This document shows positions 35,993 to 44,150 of a stretch of 64,000 bases of DNA, piece after piece (the stretch's first letter is position 1; the number at the start of each line of letters is the position of its first letter). The DNA lies in contig OX442323.1 of the NCBI GenBank assembly GCA_949358305.1, forward strand, positions 2,914,001 through 2,978,000, written 5' to 3'. This DNA comes from Strigamia acuminata (Eukaryota; Arthropoda; Chilopoda; Geophilomorpha; Linotaeniidae). A program made the position numbers and the translations under genes. The notes beneath the pieces are model-generated. The model did no database searches, was not told where the DNA came from, and saw only the letters and a program-made list of their open reading frames with translations.

Positions 35993-38900
35993 CGTCCCCC
36001 CCAAAAAGGATCCAATCGTCCCTTGATTGGCGTTGCTCCAAAAACTTCTTCAGTTGGGAGCTATGGGCCTTCCAAGTACGACTCCCGTCGTCCAACACCA
36101 CGACGTTGTCGCCGAGCCGTTCGGTAACGGTGAATGGGCCGGTGTAAAGCTCTTCGAATTTTGACGACCGCGCCCCCTTGGAGTACATCACCCTGTCTCC
36201 GACGTTCACATCGTCGACGTCGCGATTTTTGTCGTATCGCGCCTTCTGATTGGCCTGCGCAGATCGCAGGTTCTCTCGTGCCTGGTCTCTCTTCGCGAGA
36301 GTGTCGTGGAGTAGTCCGTGCGGTGCCTCGCTCAGCATGTCGATTGCGTCGAAGTCGTTGTCGGGAGAAAATGCGTGCACTAACTCAAACGGGGTAAATC
36401 TGGATGACGACTGGCGGTTCGTATTTAGGCCCCAAACAACCGAGTCCAAATGCGCCGCCCATTTCTTTTCGTTAGACTCGAACTTTCTCAAGCCCTGCAT
36501 GATGGTTTGGATTGTCCGCTCGCAAAGGCCGTTTGCCTGCTGGTGGTACGGCGGTGTCGTCTCCAATGCGATGCCGTTTTCGTCGCAAAATCCCTTCATT
36601 TCGGCGGACACGAAACTCGCGAATGAGTCCGAAATTAACTTGCGAGGGGGCCCGAATCGCTTCAAAACTCCCTCCCGCAATGCGGCTATCGTCGTGGCCG
36701 CCTTGGTGTCCCGAACTGGTCGCGCGACGACGAAACGAGTCGCTAGGTCGACGATCACCAAAATGTGCGTGAAACGATTGTGGCTTTTGAACGGACCGGC
36801 GTGGTCCATTGCGACGATCTCAAACGGTTTTTCCGGAATGCTGCGGGGGCATAAGTGGCCGGGCGGCTTGCGTGTAAGGCGGTTGTGTTTCAAGCACGGC
36901 TCGCACGATTTCAGCACATCCTCGACCTGTTGCGACATGTTCGGCCACCAATGTTTGCCCTGCAACCTCGACAGCGTCTTCCGTGCGTCTGCGTGCGCCC
37001 CTTCGATATGAGCGGCGGCAATCAGTTGAGCGGTGAGTCGCCGTGGCACGACGATTTTTAGGATCTCCCTCCCCTCGTGCGTCTTTTTCTTGCACAACAG
37101 TCCGTTTTTCGTCACAAACTTCTCGGGGTCCGCGTTCTTGCACCACTCGTCGTTCTGCTGCTCGCTCTGCAGCCGCTGGTCCCGCGCGACGACTATCGCT
37201 AGCACCGCTCTGTCGACGCCGTTTTCCGTGATCCGAGACAACGCGTCCGGGATGGTGTTTTCGGACCCCTTCCTGTGCTTAATGATGAACGTAAATTCCT
37301 GGAGGTCCAAAATCCATCTTGCGTATTTACGGTTTAAGTCCTTTTTTGCCGTGAGATGAGCGACCGCCCAGTTGTCGGTTAAAATAACGAATTTCGTTTG
37401 GGCTGCCAGATAGAAGCGGAATTTTTCTGTGACCGCCCAGTGAACGGCCAAGCATTCCAGTTCGTTGGAATGTGCGCTCATATACGAGTTCGGAATAGAC
37501 CTGCTCGCGAACGCGATTGTCACCGTCTTCCCGTCGTGAATCTGCTGAAGGCATGCGCCGAGGCCGTCGTACGATGCGTCGACACTAAGAATTGTCTCGC
37601 ACTCCGACCGGTAGTGCGCGAGTTCGATGCACGATAACAATTCGGTTTTTATTTTTTCGATTGCCGCCCAGTGATCGTCGGTGAGCGCGAAATGTTCGTT
37701 TTTACGTGTCAGTAGTGTTAATATTTTCACTTTTGCCGCGAAATTTTTTATGAACCGCCGGTAATAACTGGCGAAGCCAAGAAACGCTCGAACATGCTTA
37801 ACAGTCTTAAACACGGTGAAACGGTTCACCGACTCGATCCTCGACGGGTCCGTGCGGCGGCCACTGGCAGACACGACATAGCCCAAAAATTGAATTTCGC
37901 GCACCAACAATTGGCATTTAGACAGGTGAATTTTCAACCCTTTCTTGACAATTTTCCTCAGTAGTAAGTCGAAATTGTCCAGCAAAATGTCGGTAATTCT
38001 GTGCGACTGTCCGACGTCGTCGATGTACGGTTCCGTGCTCTCGATTTCCTCGCACACCTCGTCCATAACGGCCTGCATGATGAATGGCGAGTTTGCCATC
38101 CCCATCGGCATGCGCAACAGTTCCTGCTGCCCTAGCGGCGTCCAAAACGCGATGATCGATTGGTGTTCCTTACGAATTTTAATGTTGTAGAACGCCTGCG
38201 CTACGTCGATCGTGTTGAACAATACGGGTTGCACTTTTGTTAATTTTTCCAGTGTCTCGTCGATCGTAGGCATTCTGTAAACTTTCAAGTTCAATTTCGC
38301 GTTCAAGGGCCGCAAGTCTATCACGATTCGTCGAGGGGTCGTCAGGTTCGTAGGGTTATTTACGACGAACAGCCGGAAGTTGTTACAGGAACTGGATGGT
38401 CGGCATATTCCCAGCGCCTGCCACTTTCTCACCGTCAATGACACGAACTCCGCGTCCTTATCGTTGAAGCGAATGGGTTTCTCGCGAATGGGCGCGCTGT
38501 CGGTGAGCGTGATGTCGCACTCGACGTCGGAACACAGCCCCAAAGGCGCGCTGTGCGTGAACGCCGCGTAATTTTTAATACAAATGTCCTTAAGGCGAGT
38601 TTTCTGTTCCGCCGACACCGATGCGTCGACGTTCCCAACGACCGTGTCCACATCCTCGAGAAATTTTTTGTCGGACGTGGCGACCTGGTCGGTGACGTTA
38701 TTCGAAACCACCTCAAACATCATGTCCTTGCGCACCGGACCGATCGCGCTCAAATCGCCCCACCTCCGTTCATGTTTCGCGACGTGATAAGCGAATGTGT
38801 CGCCGCTCGGGACTTTTGGCGCGTTCCAAGCGTGTAAGAAATGCACAGCACGAGAATGGTTAGGTATTTTATTAATTGTCAAAGTTCCACCCGCCTCGCT

Positions 38901-40373
38901 ACACCACGACATCTTCTCGTTGTCACGGAATGTGGTGCCAAGCAGCATCTCGTACGGCGTCTCGTCCAACACCGCGATATTATTCACCGAAAACTGCTCG
39001 TTGCCGACGGTAATCTTCACGTCGGTGTATCCAATGGGCACTGCACTCCCGTTGAGGCCATTCAAGCGGTCGTTCGTGACGTTCGGACGGATGCGCGTCT
39101 TGTCGTTTATGCAACTACTCCGAATTAAACAAACGTTCGCACCTTGGTCAAAAATCGTTTCCACCGTGCGCTGCGCCTCCTCCACGTAAACGTCGACGAT
39201 AGAAAACCCGGTACTGGGGTACTTCGATTGGAAAACGCACAACACCTTTTTCGGTTTGGGCTTGGGCACACGAGTGTCTGGATGCGGGCAATTGAACGAC
39301 GCGTGGCCGTACTCCTGGCACCGGTAACATTGCGTCTTCGAAAGGTCGTCCCCCTTCCGATAATTGCCGGAGGTCGAGCGTGCAACGTGTCCCCTGCCGC
39401 GAGTCGCGCCACCGCGCTTAAAATGATCGGGCAACTGGCCACGCCCGACGCCTTTCCCCTTGTCGAGATTAGGGGCGCCTGCACCGCCGCGATCCGGCTC
39501 GCTCGCCCGCGCGACCTGCTTCGGGATCGTTTTGTCGAGCTGCCGCACGTACTCGATGACGTCCGGGATCGACCAATACTGCAACGTGTGCAGCGCGATA
39601 CGGGTCTGCATACTCCAGACGCCCTCGATCATCATCAGCACGATATCCCTCGTGGTCAACTGAAAGTCTCGTTTTGTAGACTCAATCAACGCGAACTTGG
39701 CGGCCGCGTATTTCGCCAAAGTTTCGCCGCGCTCCTGCGTCCGAGCAGCCATGCGGGTCTGCCATTCCGACCAGCTCTCGTTGGCGCCCAAAAAGGTTGT
39801 GATGGACTCCACCCACTCCGGCCAATTGTCAATCTCACACCCTTGTAACACGTACCAGTCCAGGGCGTGTCCCTTGAGCAGTCCGTTCGCGTACACCAAC
39901 TTCGATTGGGCGGACCAATTTCCCAACACGGCCGCCTTGTCGAGGAGCCGGATAAATTGCCGCACGTCGTCGTCCTCATTCCCGAAAAACGGTGATAAAT
40001 TCTTCGCCGTGTTTACCTCGTGCGTAACCTTCGTAACGGTTGGTCTGGCGGCGCTGAGCATATGCGTGGACATCAGCGAAATCAGGGTGGCCATATCCGC
40101 CAGGTTGGGACCGTCGGCCGACTTCTCGCTTGGCACCGCGCCGCTGCCGTCGGTCGTCTCGGAGCCCCCGTCGCCGTCGGTTGAAAGTGGCTGGCTGCTC
40201 GCGTTGTCCGCCACAATTATCTCCACCAATGCATCCTTCGCCGCCGATGCGGGGAATACAATGCCGCGTTTGTTGCATACCGCCTTCAGCTCGTCGCCCG
40301 TGAATCGTCGTATCAGAGCCGCATTGGTCGAGCTCAGAATCTCGGCTTCCGTGATGAGATTGGCCTTATTCAT
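35988..40373 (-). CDS. Gag-Pol polyprotein of Ty3/gypsy retrotransposon
   Basis: A single 1461-codon frame. Start: the frame is open upstream into the 5' LTR, but a Met inside the LTR is an unlikely start; the first Met after the primer site (MNKANLITEAE, 40371-40373) is chosen. Gag occupies about residues 1-345. A CCHC zinc knuckle is C349, C352, H357, C362. Protease lies about 395-485, with DQGA at 409-412 where D-T/S-G-A is usual and LLG at 477-479. Reverse transcriptase spans about 630-830, with catalytic D723 and the YIDD box (D785, D786). RNase H spans about 925-1045, with D932, E973 and D1000. Integrase spans about 1105-1440, with zinc-binding H1122, H1127, C1157, C1160 and catalytic D1190, D1249, E1285 (35 residues between the last two), then GPF at 1412-1414. 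No chromodomain follows. Gag and Pol are in one frame, with no frameshift or internal stop. The final codons run through the polypurine tract and the stop is in the LTR. Confidence 0.95.
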   Translation of the reverse strand: MNKANLITEAEILSSTNAALIRRFTGDELKAVCNKRGIVFPASAAKDALVEIIVADNASSQPLSTDGDGGSETTDGSGAVPSEKSADGPNLADMATLISLMSTHMLSAARPTVTKVTHEVNTAKNLSPFFGNEDDDVRQFIRLLDKAAVLGNWSAQSKLVYANGLLKGHALDWYVLQGCEIDNWPEWVESITTFLGANESWSEWQTRMAARTQERGETLAKYAAAKFALIESTKRDFQLTTRDIVLMMIEGVWSMQTRIALHTLQYWSIPDVIEYVRQLDKTIPKQVARASEPDRGGAGAPNLDKGKGVGRGQLPDHFKRGGATRGRGHVARSTSGNYRKGDDLSKTQCYRCQEYGHASFNCPHPDTRVPKPKPKKVLCVFQSKYPSTGFSIVDVYVEEAQRTVETIFDQGANVCLIRSSCINDKTRIRPNVTNDRLNGLNGSAVPIGYTDVKITVGNEQFSVNNIAVLDETPYEMLLGTTFRDNEKMSWCSEAGGTLTINKIPNHSRAVHFLHAWNAPKVPSGDTFAYHVAKHERRWGDLSAIGPVRKDMMFEVVSNNVTDQVATSDKKFLEDVDTVVGNVDASVSAEQKTRLKDICIKNYAAFTHSAPLGLCSDVECDITLTDSAPIREKPIRFNDKDAEFVSLTVRKWQALGICRPSSSCNNFRLFVVNNPTNLTTPRRIVIDLRPLNAKLNLKVYRMPTIDETLEKLTKVQPVLFNTIDVAQAFYNIKIRKEHQSIIAFWTPLGQQELLRMPMGMANSPFIMQAVMDEVCEEIESTEPYIDDVGQSHRITDILLDNFDLLLRKIVKKGLKIHLSKCQLLVREIQFLGYVVSASGRRTDPSRIESVNRFTVFKTVKHVRAFLGFASYYRRFIKNFAAKVKILTLLTRKNEHFALTDDHWAAIEKIKTELLSCIELAHYRSECETILSVDASYDGLGACLQQIHDGKTVTIAFASRSIPNSYMSAHSNELECLAVHWAVTEKFRFYLAAQTKFVILTDNWAVAHLTAKKDLNRKYARWILDLQEFTFIIKHRKGSENTIPDALSRITENGVDRAVLAIVVARDQRLQSEQQNDEWCKNADPEKFVTKNGLLCKKKTHEGREILKIVVPRRLTAQLIAAAHIEGAHADARKTLSRLQGKHWWPNMSQQVEDVLKSCEPCLKHNRLTRKPPGHLCPRSIPEKPFEIVAMDHAGPFKSHNRFTHILVIVDLATRFVVARPVRDTKAATTIAALREGVLKRFGPPRKLISDSFASFVSAEMKGFCDENGIALETTPPYHQQANGLCERTIQTIMQGLRKFESNEKKWAAHLDSVVWGLNTNRQSSSRFTPFELVHAFSPDNDFDAIDMLSEAPHGLLHDTLAKRDQARENLRSAQANQKARYDKNRDVDDVNVGDRVMYSKGARSSKFEELYTGPFTVTERLGDNVVVLDDGSRTWKAHSSQLKKFLEQRQSRDDWILFGGDV
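35993..36009 (-). promoter_or_regulatory. Polypurine tract for plus-strand priming
   Basis: On the element strand the sequence directly before the 3' LTR is CCTTTTTGGGGGGGACG, then TGTGACC. The G run with its T-rich leader is the only plausible polypurine tract. The tract ends two bases (CG) short of a pure purine junction, so the exact cut site is uncertain. It is also coding, giving the last residues FGGDV of Gag-Pol. Confidence 0.65.
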
Positions 40374-40460
40374 CTTTCCGTGCGTAATGTCGTTTTCGTG
40401 TGCGTCGTTAAGTCTCGTGTGGACTCGTCTCTTCGTTTTTAACAAGCGGTTTGTAGGTTC

Positions 40461-40478
40461 GAAGTTACAACTGCGCCA
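40461..40478 (-). promoter_or_regulatory. Primer binding site, tRNA-Ser type
   Basis: Immediately inside the 5' LTR the element strand reads TGGCGCAGTTG, complementary to a tRNA ending CAACTGCGCCA. This closely resembles the 3' end of insect tRNA-Ser (CTGCGCCA, recalled from memory). There is no spacer between the LTR and the TGG. A little further in, the sequence TTCGAACCTAC is the complement of a tRNA T-arm (GTAGGTTCGAA). Confidence 0.75.
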
Positions 40479-40706
40479 TGTGAGTCGGGACGAAGCGTGT
40501 GGTTTGGCGAAACCAAGATGACTAAACTTTATTTCAACTAACAAGCATAAATACAGACAAGCAGCAATGCGATTGGTCGGGGAGAACAACGGAGAGTGGA
40601 CGTGACCGCTGGTCAGTGACCGGCTAATACGCCACCCGGATGGGGGGACGCCAATGTGGCGCCGTGAAGGTGACGTAGATAAACGGTGTGGTGACCAAAG
40701 GTCACA
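40479..40706 (-). repeat. 5' LTR (228 bp)
   Basis: By eye identical in length and sequence to the LTR at 35765-35992. It supplies the element's promoter on the minus strand: the CCAAT motif is followed by a TATTTATG box-like stretch and then AATAAA (complement at 40528-40533), so the R region is probably near the last third of the LTR. It is followed on the plus strand by the second GTCAG. Confidence 0.95.
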
Positions 40707-40711
40707 GTCAG
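40707..40711. repeat. Target-site duplication, right (GTCAG)
   Basis: Matches 35760-35764. Removing the element and one copy restores CATTGGTCAGATTGGCCC as the empty site. Confidence 0.85.
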
Positions 40712-40744
40712 ATTGGCCCGTAACGTCCCATAAATGTTACATTA

Positions 40745-40990
40745 TGCTGGGTGCACACATGCCGCGATTTCGCATCGCGTCGCGATTTCACAAGCGATTT
40801 CGCACCTGTGAATCGCGCGCAATGCTACACACGTGTAGCTATTTCAGCTTTGCTATTTCAATGTTATGATGTCATTCCTGATCCGAAAAATGGCTCCTAC
40901 TGAATTGGAAATGATGTCATTTCACACTTGTTGAAATGACGTCATTTCACACAGCTCACAGATTGGCTGCGACATGAATCGCGAGCGAAA
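40745..40990. mobile_element. CGATTTCGC-rich MITE-like repeat
   Basis: The left part carries CCGCGATTTCGC, CGTCGCGATTTC and GCGATTTCGC. The right part ends CGACATGAATCGCGAGCG, partly inverse. The middle has palindromic words (TGACGTCA; CACACGTGTAG) and repeated TGAAATGACGTCATTTCA-type motifs. It resembles hAT-type MITEs with GCGA subterminal repeats; ends and target duplication are not firm. Confidence 0.4.
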
Positions 40991-41051
40991 TAGTACTTGT
41001 CCCAATTACTATTTTCAAAAGTTCATTTCCAACCGATACATACAAGTATAC

Positions 41052-41130
41052 CGATACACATACAGCAAACCATCCCCAAGCCATTTTACTATTGGGATGG
41101 CTTGGGGATGGTTTCCTGTATGTGTATCAG
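41052..41130. repeat. Near-perfect 33-bp-stem hairpin
   Basis: The left arm (41052-41083: CGATACACATACAG, then AAACCATCCCCAAGCCAT) pairs with the right arm (41097-41130: ATGGCTTGGGGATGGTTT, then CTGTATGTGTATCAG). There is one C/C mismatch and a terminal mismatch; the loop is about 13 bases. The size and shape resemble a microRNA precursor or a short foldback element. The duplex is unusually perfect for an animal microRNA precursor. Confidence 0.8.
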
Positions 41131-41714
41131 TCCACAACATTAAATTAAGGGTTTCATGGACCAATATACTTATGAAAAAGCATTAGAGGATTGTTATGCT
41201 TCCATTTGCAGATAATAAACTGCCTTTAACATGGATATTTCAGCAGGAAAATGATTCTAAACATAAAGTCAACTCATTTGCTCAGTTTTCCAAACCCATC
41301 ACACGTAGGTTTTGACTTGGCTTGCACAATCACATACAAAATTTTGGTTATCCAACAAAATATTGTAAAGTATTGTTCAAATAAACAATGATTTTCTGAA
41401 GAAACCGGTTTTTTGTGTGATTTTTTGGATGTGGTGCTAAGCTTTTTCTGCCGGCCCAACTCACTTGCGGCAATTAGCGTGGTGGCCCAATACACTTGTG
41501 CCAAGTGGCGCAAATTCAAATGGCCATAACTTTTGGCCCATTTAAGTTAAAATTTTATTTTTTTTTTAAAAATAAAGCCCAATGTTTGTTCTACAAGTTA
41601 CATTTATTTATTTTGATTAAAAACTTTTTTGAGTTTGAAATTTACGATTTTCTTTTTTGCAACATCAAAAAATACAAGCGGCCCAATACACATGGGTGCG
41701 GGCTAGTAATAATA
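41131..41714. other. Non-coding stretch
   Basis: No gene. The words GGCCCAATACACTTGTG (near 41484) and GGCCCAATACACATGG (near 41681) recur about 200 bp apart in the same orientation, so a dispersed repeat may lie here. Confidence 0.35.
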
Positions 41715-41950
41715 CTGTAAGGGTCGACCGTAAGGGTCGACTGTAAGGGTCGACTGCGCCATGTAAAGGTAGAAAAACGACAGCGTGGTTTTAGGATTAA
41801 GTCGAATATGTTGTATTCCGGAAATGACAATTATTAAATACAAAATACAGGGTGGACGAGGGTGTCGCAGGGCGCATCCAGGTGGTCAGTTGTGGCCAGT
41901 CAGGGGTGCGAGGTTATTGGATGTAATTGGGCGAGACCGGGTTGGTCACA
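41715..41950 (-). mobile_element. Relic: lone LTR with primer site and 13-bp leader repeats
   Basis: On the plus strand CGACTGCGCCA (41751-41761) is the complement of a tRNA-Ser-type primer site. Directly to its right an LTR-like unit runs from TGTAAAGG (41762) to TTGGTCACA (41950), 189 bp. Its outer end shares GGTCACA with the intact element's LTR, and its layout is similar (GTGGTTT near one end, TTATTAAATACA mid-way, TGGTCAG later). To the left, the leader is three 13-bp units of GTAAGGGTCGACY (41717-41755) that run into the primer site. The rest of the element is gone. Same orientation as the intact copy, about 1 kb away. Confidence 0.55.
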
Positions 41951-42733
41951 AATACATTTTGCAAAAAGCAATACATATTGTAACATACATTTTTACAGCA
42001 TTTGGGGCTTGGACCAATCGCAAGTATTGTCATTCCGGTTCAAACACTTATTTAACGAGTTTTCTTGAGATGATCTCAGATTTTTTTTTATAAAAAAAAA
42101 AACTTCAACATCCTTATCGCAATCTCCCCTATCAATACAAGCTCCGCATGAACAATGTAATCTCGTAAAACCCTTTTCAACAAGACTGGAATAGATAAAA
42201 GAAAGAAAGAAACGATGAAAATTCCCACGAGACGAGCGATTTCATTTGAGAAATAGCTTTGCTTCAAACGCACAACTCTCGCCGATTTGTTTGACGCCTG
42301 CTAACATCGAGTAAAAGACGTGTCTTCATCAACGGGCATGCGCGCGGACCTTTGCGCGAAACGAGCCACAGGAATGGGCTTCACATTCGCCGACATTGTC
42401 TCGTCAATTGGGTTGAGGCGACAACATGAGGCGAAATAGTGCCGTCGTCACAAATCAAAACGGCGGGCGCGTCCTCTCCTTGGGAGCGGAGCCGCGAGCT
42501 GATAAGAATTCCAAATTTATTGTCCTTAAGATAATGGCCAGGAACCGGAGGGGTCTCGAAATGATCGATAGAAAAGTCCACCATGTTCAAAACTTGCGTG
42601 CATGAATATTCATCCATTCACAATGGAAATCGCGCGACGATTGATTGTTTAATATTTACATTTTAAAGGTGAAGGCAAATTAATTGCTTTGCAGTATGTA
42701 TGATCACCACAAATTATGATGCAATTATTAAAA
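41951..42733. other. Non-coding, with a GC-richer patch
   Basis: The segment 42290-42620 is GC-richer. On the minus strand it has a 78-codon frame (42381-42617; contains DHFETPPVPGHYL and AVLICDDGTISPHV). It begins with Met and has mixed composition, but no family is recognised and no splice sites are convincing. It could be a small gene, a promoter region or chance. Confidence 0.25.
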
Positions 42734-43069
42734 TATACTCGAAACCGATACAACGTTGTCCAAACTCCTATTGGTTGAGCCATCTCACTGGTGTAGTGGC
42801 ACAAAAAAGTAGCCCATAACGCCGGAATTGTAATCTAACTAGGCAAAACAACCAATAAAAAAGTAAACTTTTGTTTACCCGCCAAAAGAAACCAACAAAC
42901 TATGCTAACATTGTTTGATTGATTAAATAAAATCCATCATTCTAATCACTTTTTACACTGAAATTCATTGAAAATAAACAGAACTACTTTTCCGCGTAGT
43001 AGAGCAGTCCACAGTTAGGCGTAATCCGGCTCAACCAATAGGAGTTTGGACAACATTGTATCAGTTTGG
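42734..43069. mobile_element. Foldback family C, copy 4 (right tip cut)
   Basis: Arms GATACAACGTTGTCCAAACT (from 42747) and its inverse ending CATTGTATC (43062) are near-perfect. The outer left tip is TATACTCGAAACC and the right tip is GTTTGGAG, where the final TATA has been lost to the adjoining element. Core: CTATTGGTTGAGCC, TCACTGGTGTAGTGGC, AAAAAAGTAG. The inner right half ends GGCTCAACCAATAG. Confidence 0.75.
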
Positions 43070-43834
43070 AGGGTGGTGCAGAAAGTCTGGTTCACAGTAA
43101 ATAATTCCCAAACTATTTTAGATGTTGATTCAGCAAAATGATTGTTAAGGTAGTATGTTGGGGGAAATCCAATTATGACATCCAAATTGACCTCTGAGGT
43201 CATCTTCAAGGTCATCCATATTGTAACTCGAGAACCGTGACAGTTAGAGCAAAAAAGTGAACTAGAAAGTTGTAGAGCATCATCCAATTAGTCTAGAACT
43301 GTTCTTAAAAAAATTATTTCTTAGGGAAAAGTTTTGAGAAAAAAGGTCTGAAACATTGGCCTACTTAGCATTATAACTCAGCTTTGTAACCTAAATATAT
43401 TGAGGCAACCAAGCTAATCCTCAATTAGGACACTTTATTGAATCATACTTGTAAGTGGAAGAGAGGAAATACAAAAGAAAGGAAATAATTTATTTTGGAA
43501 ATGCATTCCACATGATAGTTTTAGGTTACAAAGCTGAGTAGATCAACATTTCAAACCTTTTTTTCTCAAAACTTTTCCCTAAGAAATAATTTTTTTAAGA
43601 ACAGTTCTAGACTAATTGGATGATGCTCTACAACTTTCTAATTCACTTTTTTGTTCTAACTGTCACGGTTCTCGAGTTACAATATGGATGACCTTGAAGA
43701 TGACCTCAGAGGTCAAATTGGATGTCATAATTGGATTTCCCCCGACATACTACCTTAACAATCATTTTGCTGAATCAACATCTAAAACGGTTTGGAAATT
43801 ATTTACTGTGAACCAGACTTTTTGCACCACCCTG
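43070..43834. mobile_element. Large palindromic (foldback) element, about 320-bp arms
   Basis: Arms 43070-43395 and 43520-43834 are reverse complements with few differences, separated by about 124 bp. Outer ends are AGGGTGGTGCAGAAAGTC and GACTTTTTGCACCACCCTG. Each arm contains, in order inward, GAGGTCATCTTCAAGGTCAT, AGTTGTAGAGCATCATCC and TTAGTCTAGAACTGTTC, the interior words of the TATACAGGGTG family. It is therefore two such units head to head. The mirrored translations (MDDALQLS...) on opposite strands are a by-product and not a gene. Confidence 0.85.
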
Positions 43835-43836
43835 TA

Positions 43837-44150
43837 TATACAGGGTGTCCCGCCGAACACCTACCAGGTGAATTATTTCATAATCATGTTGATTCAAAAA
43901 AACTTTTGATTATGAATTTAAGTAAATGACATGTGACGAATTCAATGAAACATGTTAAATTCATGTGACATTGTTGTATCACTGTTTTTCAACTCGTAAC
44001 TTTTAAACCAACAATGCTATGCAAAAAATGTCAATTGCAAAGTTGTAGAGCACCTTCTAATTAGTCTAGAACTGATCTTAAAAAATTATCTTTTACTGAA
44101 AAGTTTTGAGAAAAAAAGGTTTGAAATATTAGTCTACTCAGCTACTACTA
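43837..44150 (+). mobile_element. TATACAGGGTG-family repeat, copy 2
   Basis: Begins TATACAGGGTGTCCCGCC and closely matches 11515-11827 throughout (CCGAACACCTACCAGGTGAA, GCAAAGTTGTAGAGCACC, TTAGTCTAGAACTGATC). The right end ATTAGTCTACTCAG is followed by a TATATATACTGTATA stretch. Its TATA is shared with the end of the palindromic element to its left. Confidence 0.7.

Larger units (their letters stand above)
35765..40706 (-). mobile_element. Complete Ty3/gypsy LTR retrotransposon
   Basis: The element is 4942 bp, read on the minus strand: 5' LTR (40479-40706), primer binding site, a short leader, one Gag-Pol frame, polypurine tract and 3' LTR (35765-35992). The domain order protease, reverse transcriptase, RNase H, integrase and the C-terminal GPF motif place it in Ty3/gypsy (Metaviridae-type). 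No envelope frame is present, so it should move only within cells. The LTRs look identical base for base over 228 bp, the coding frame is unbroken, and a 5-bp target duplication flanks it, all signs of recent insertion. Its GC content is much higher than the host sequence. The exact clade cannot be set by eye; the tRNA-Ser-type primer site and short LTRs would fit Mag-like elements, but this is a guess. Confidence 0.95.

Noticed and set aside
40451-40478. A tRNA gene at the retrotransposon junction
   Set aside because: Only a 3' tRNA-like piece is present, positioned exactly as a primer binding site; there is no anticodon arm or D-arm.
36134-40521. Many open frames on the opposite strand and in other frames across the retrotransposon
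   Set aside because: They are shadows of the long GC-rich Gag-Pol frame and have no domains.
40374-40589. Upstream extension of the Gag-Pol frame to a Met inside the 5' LTR
   Set aside because: Transcription starts within the LTR, and translation through the primer binding site would be unusual; the first Met after the primer site gives a normal Gag start.
43015-43909. Two nearly identical 90-97 codon frames on opposite strands (MDDALQLS...)
   Set aside because: They arise from the mirrored arms of the palindromic element and share no resemblance to known proteins.
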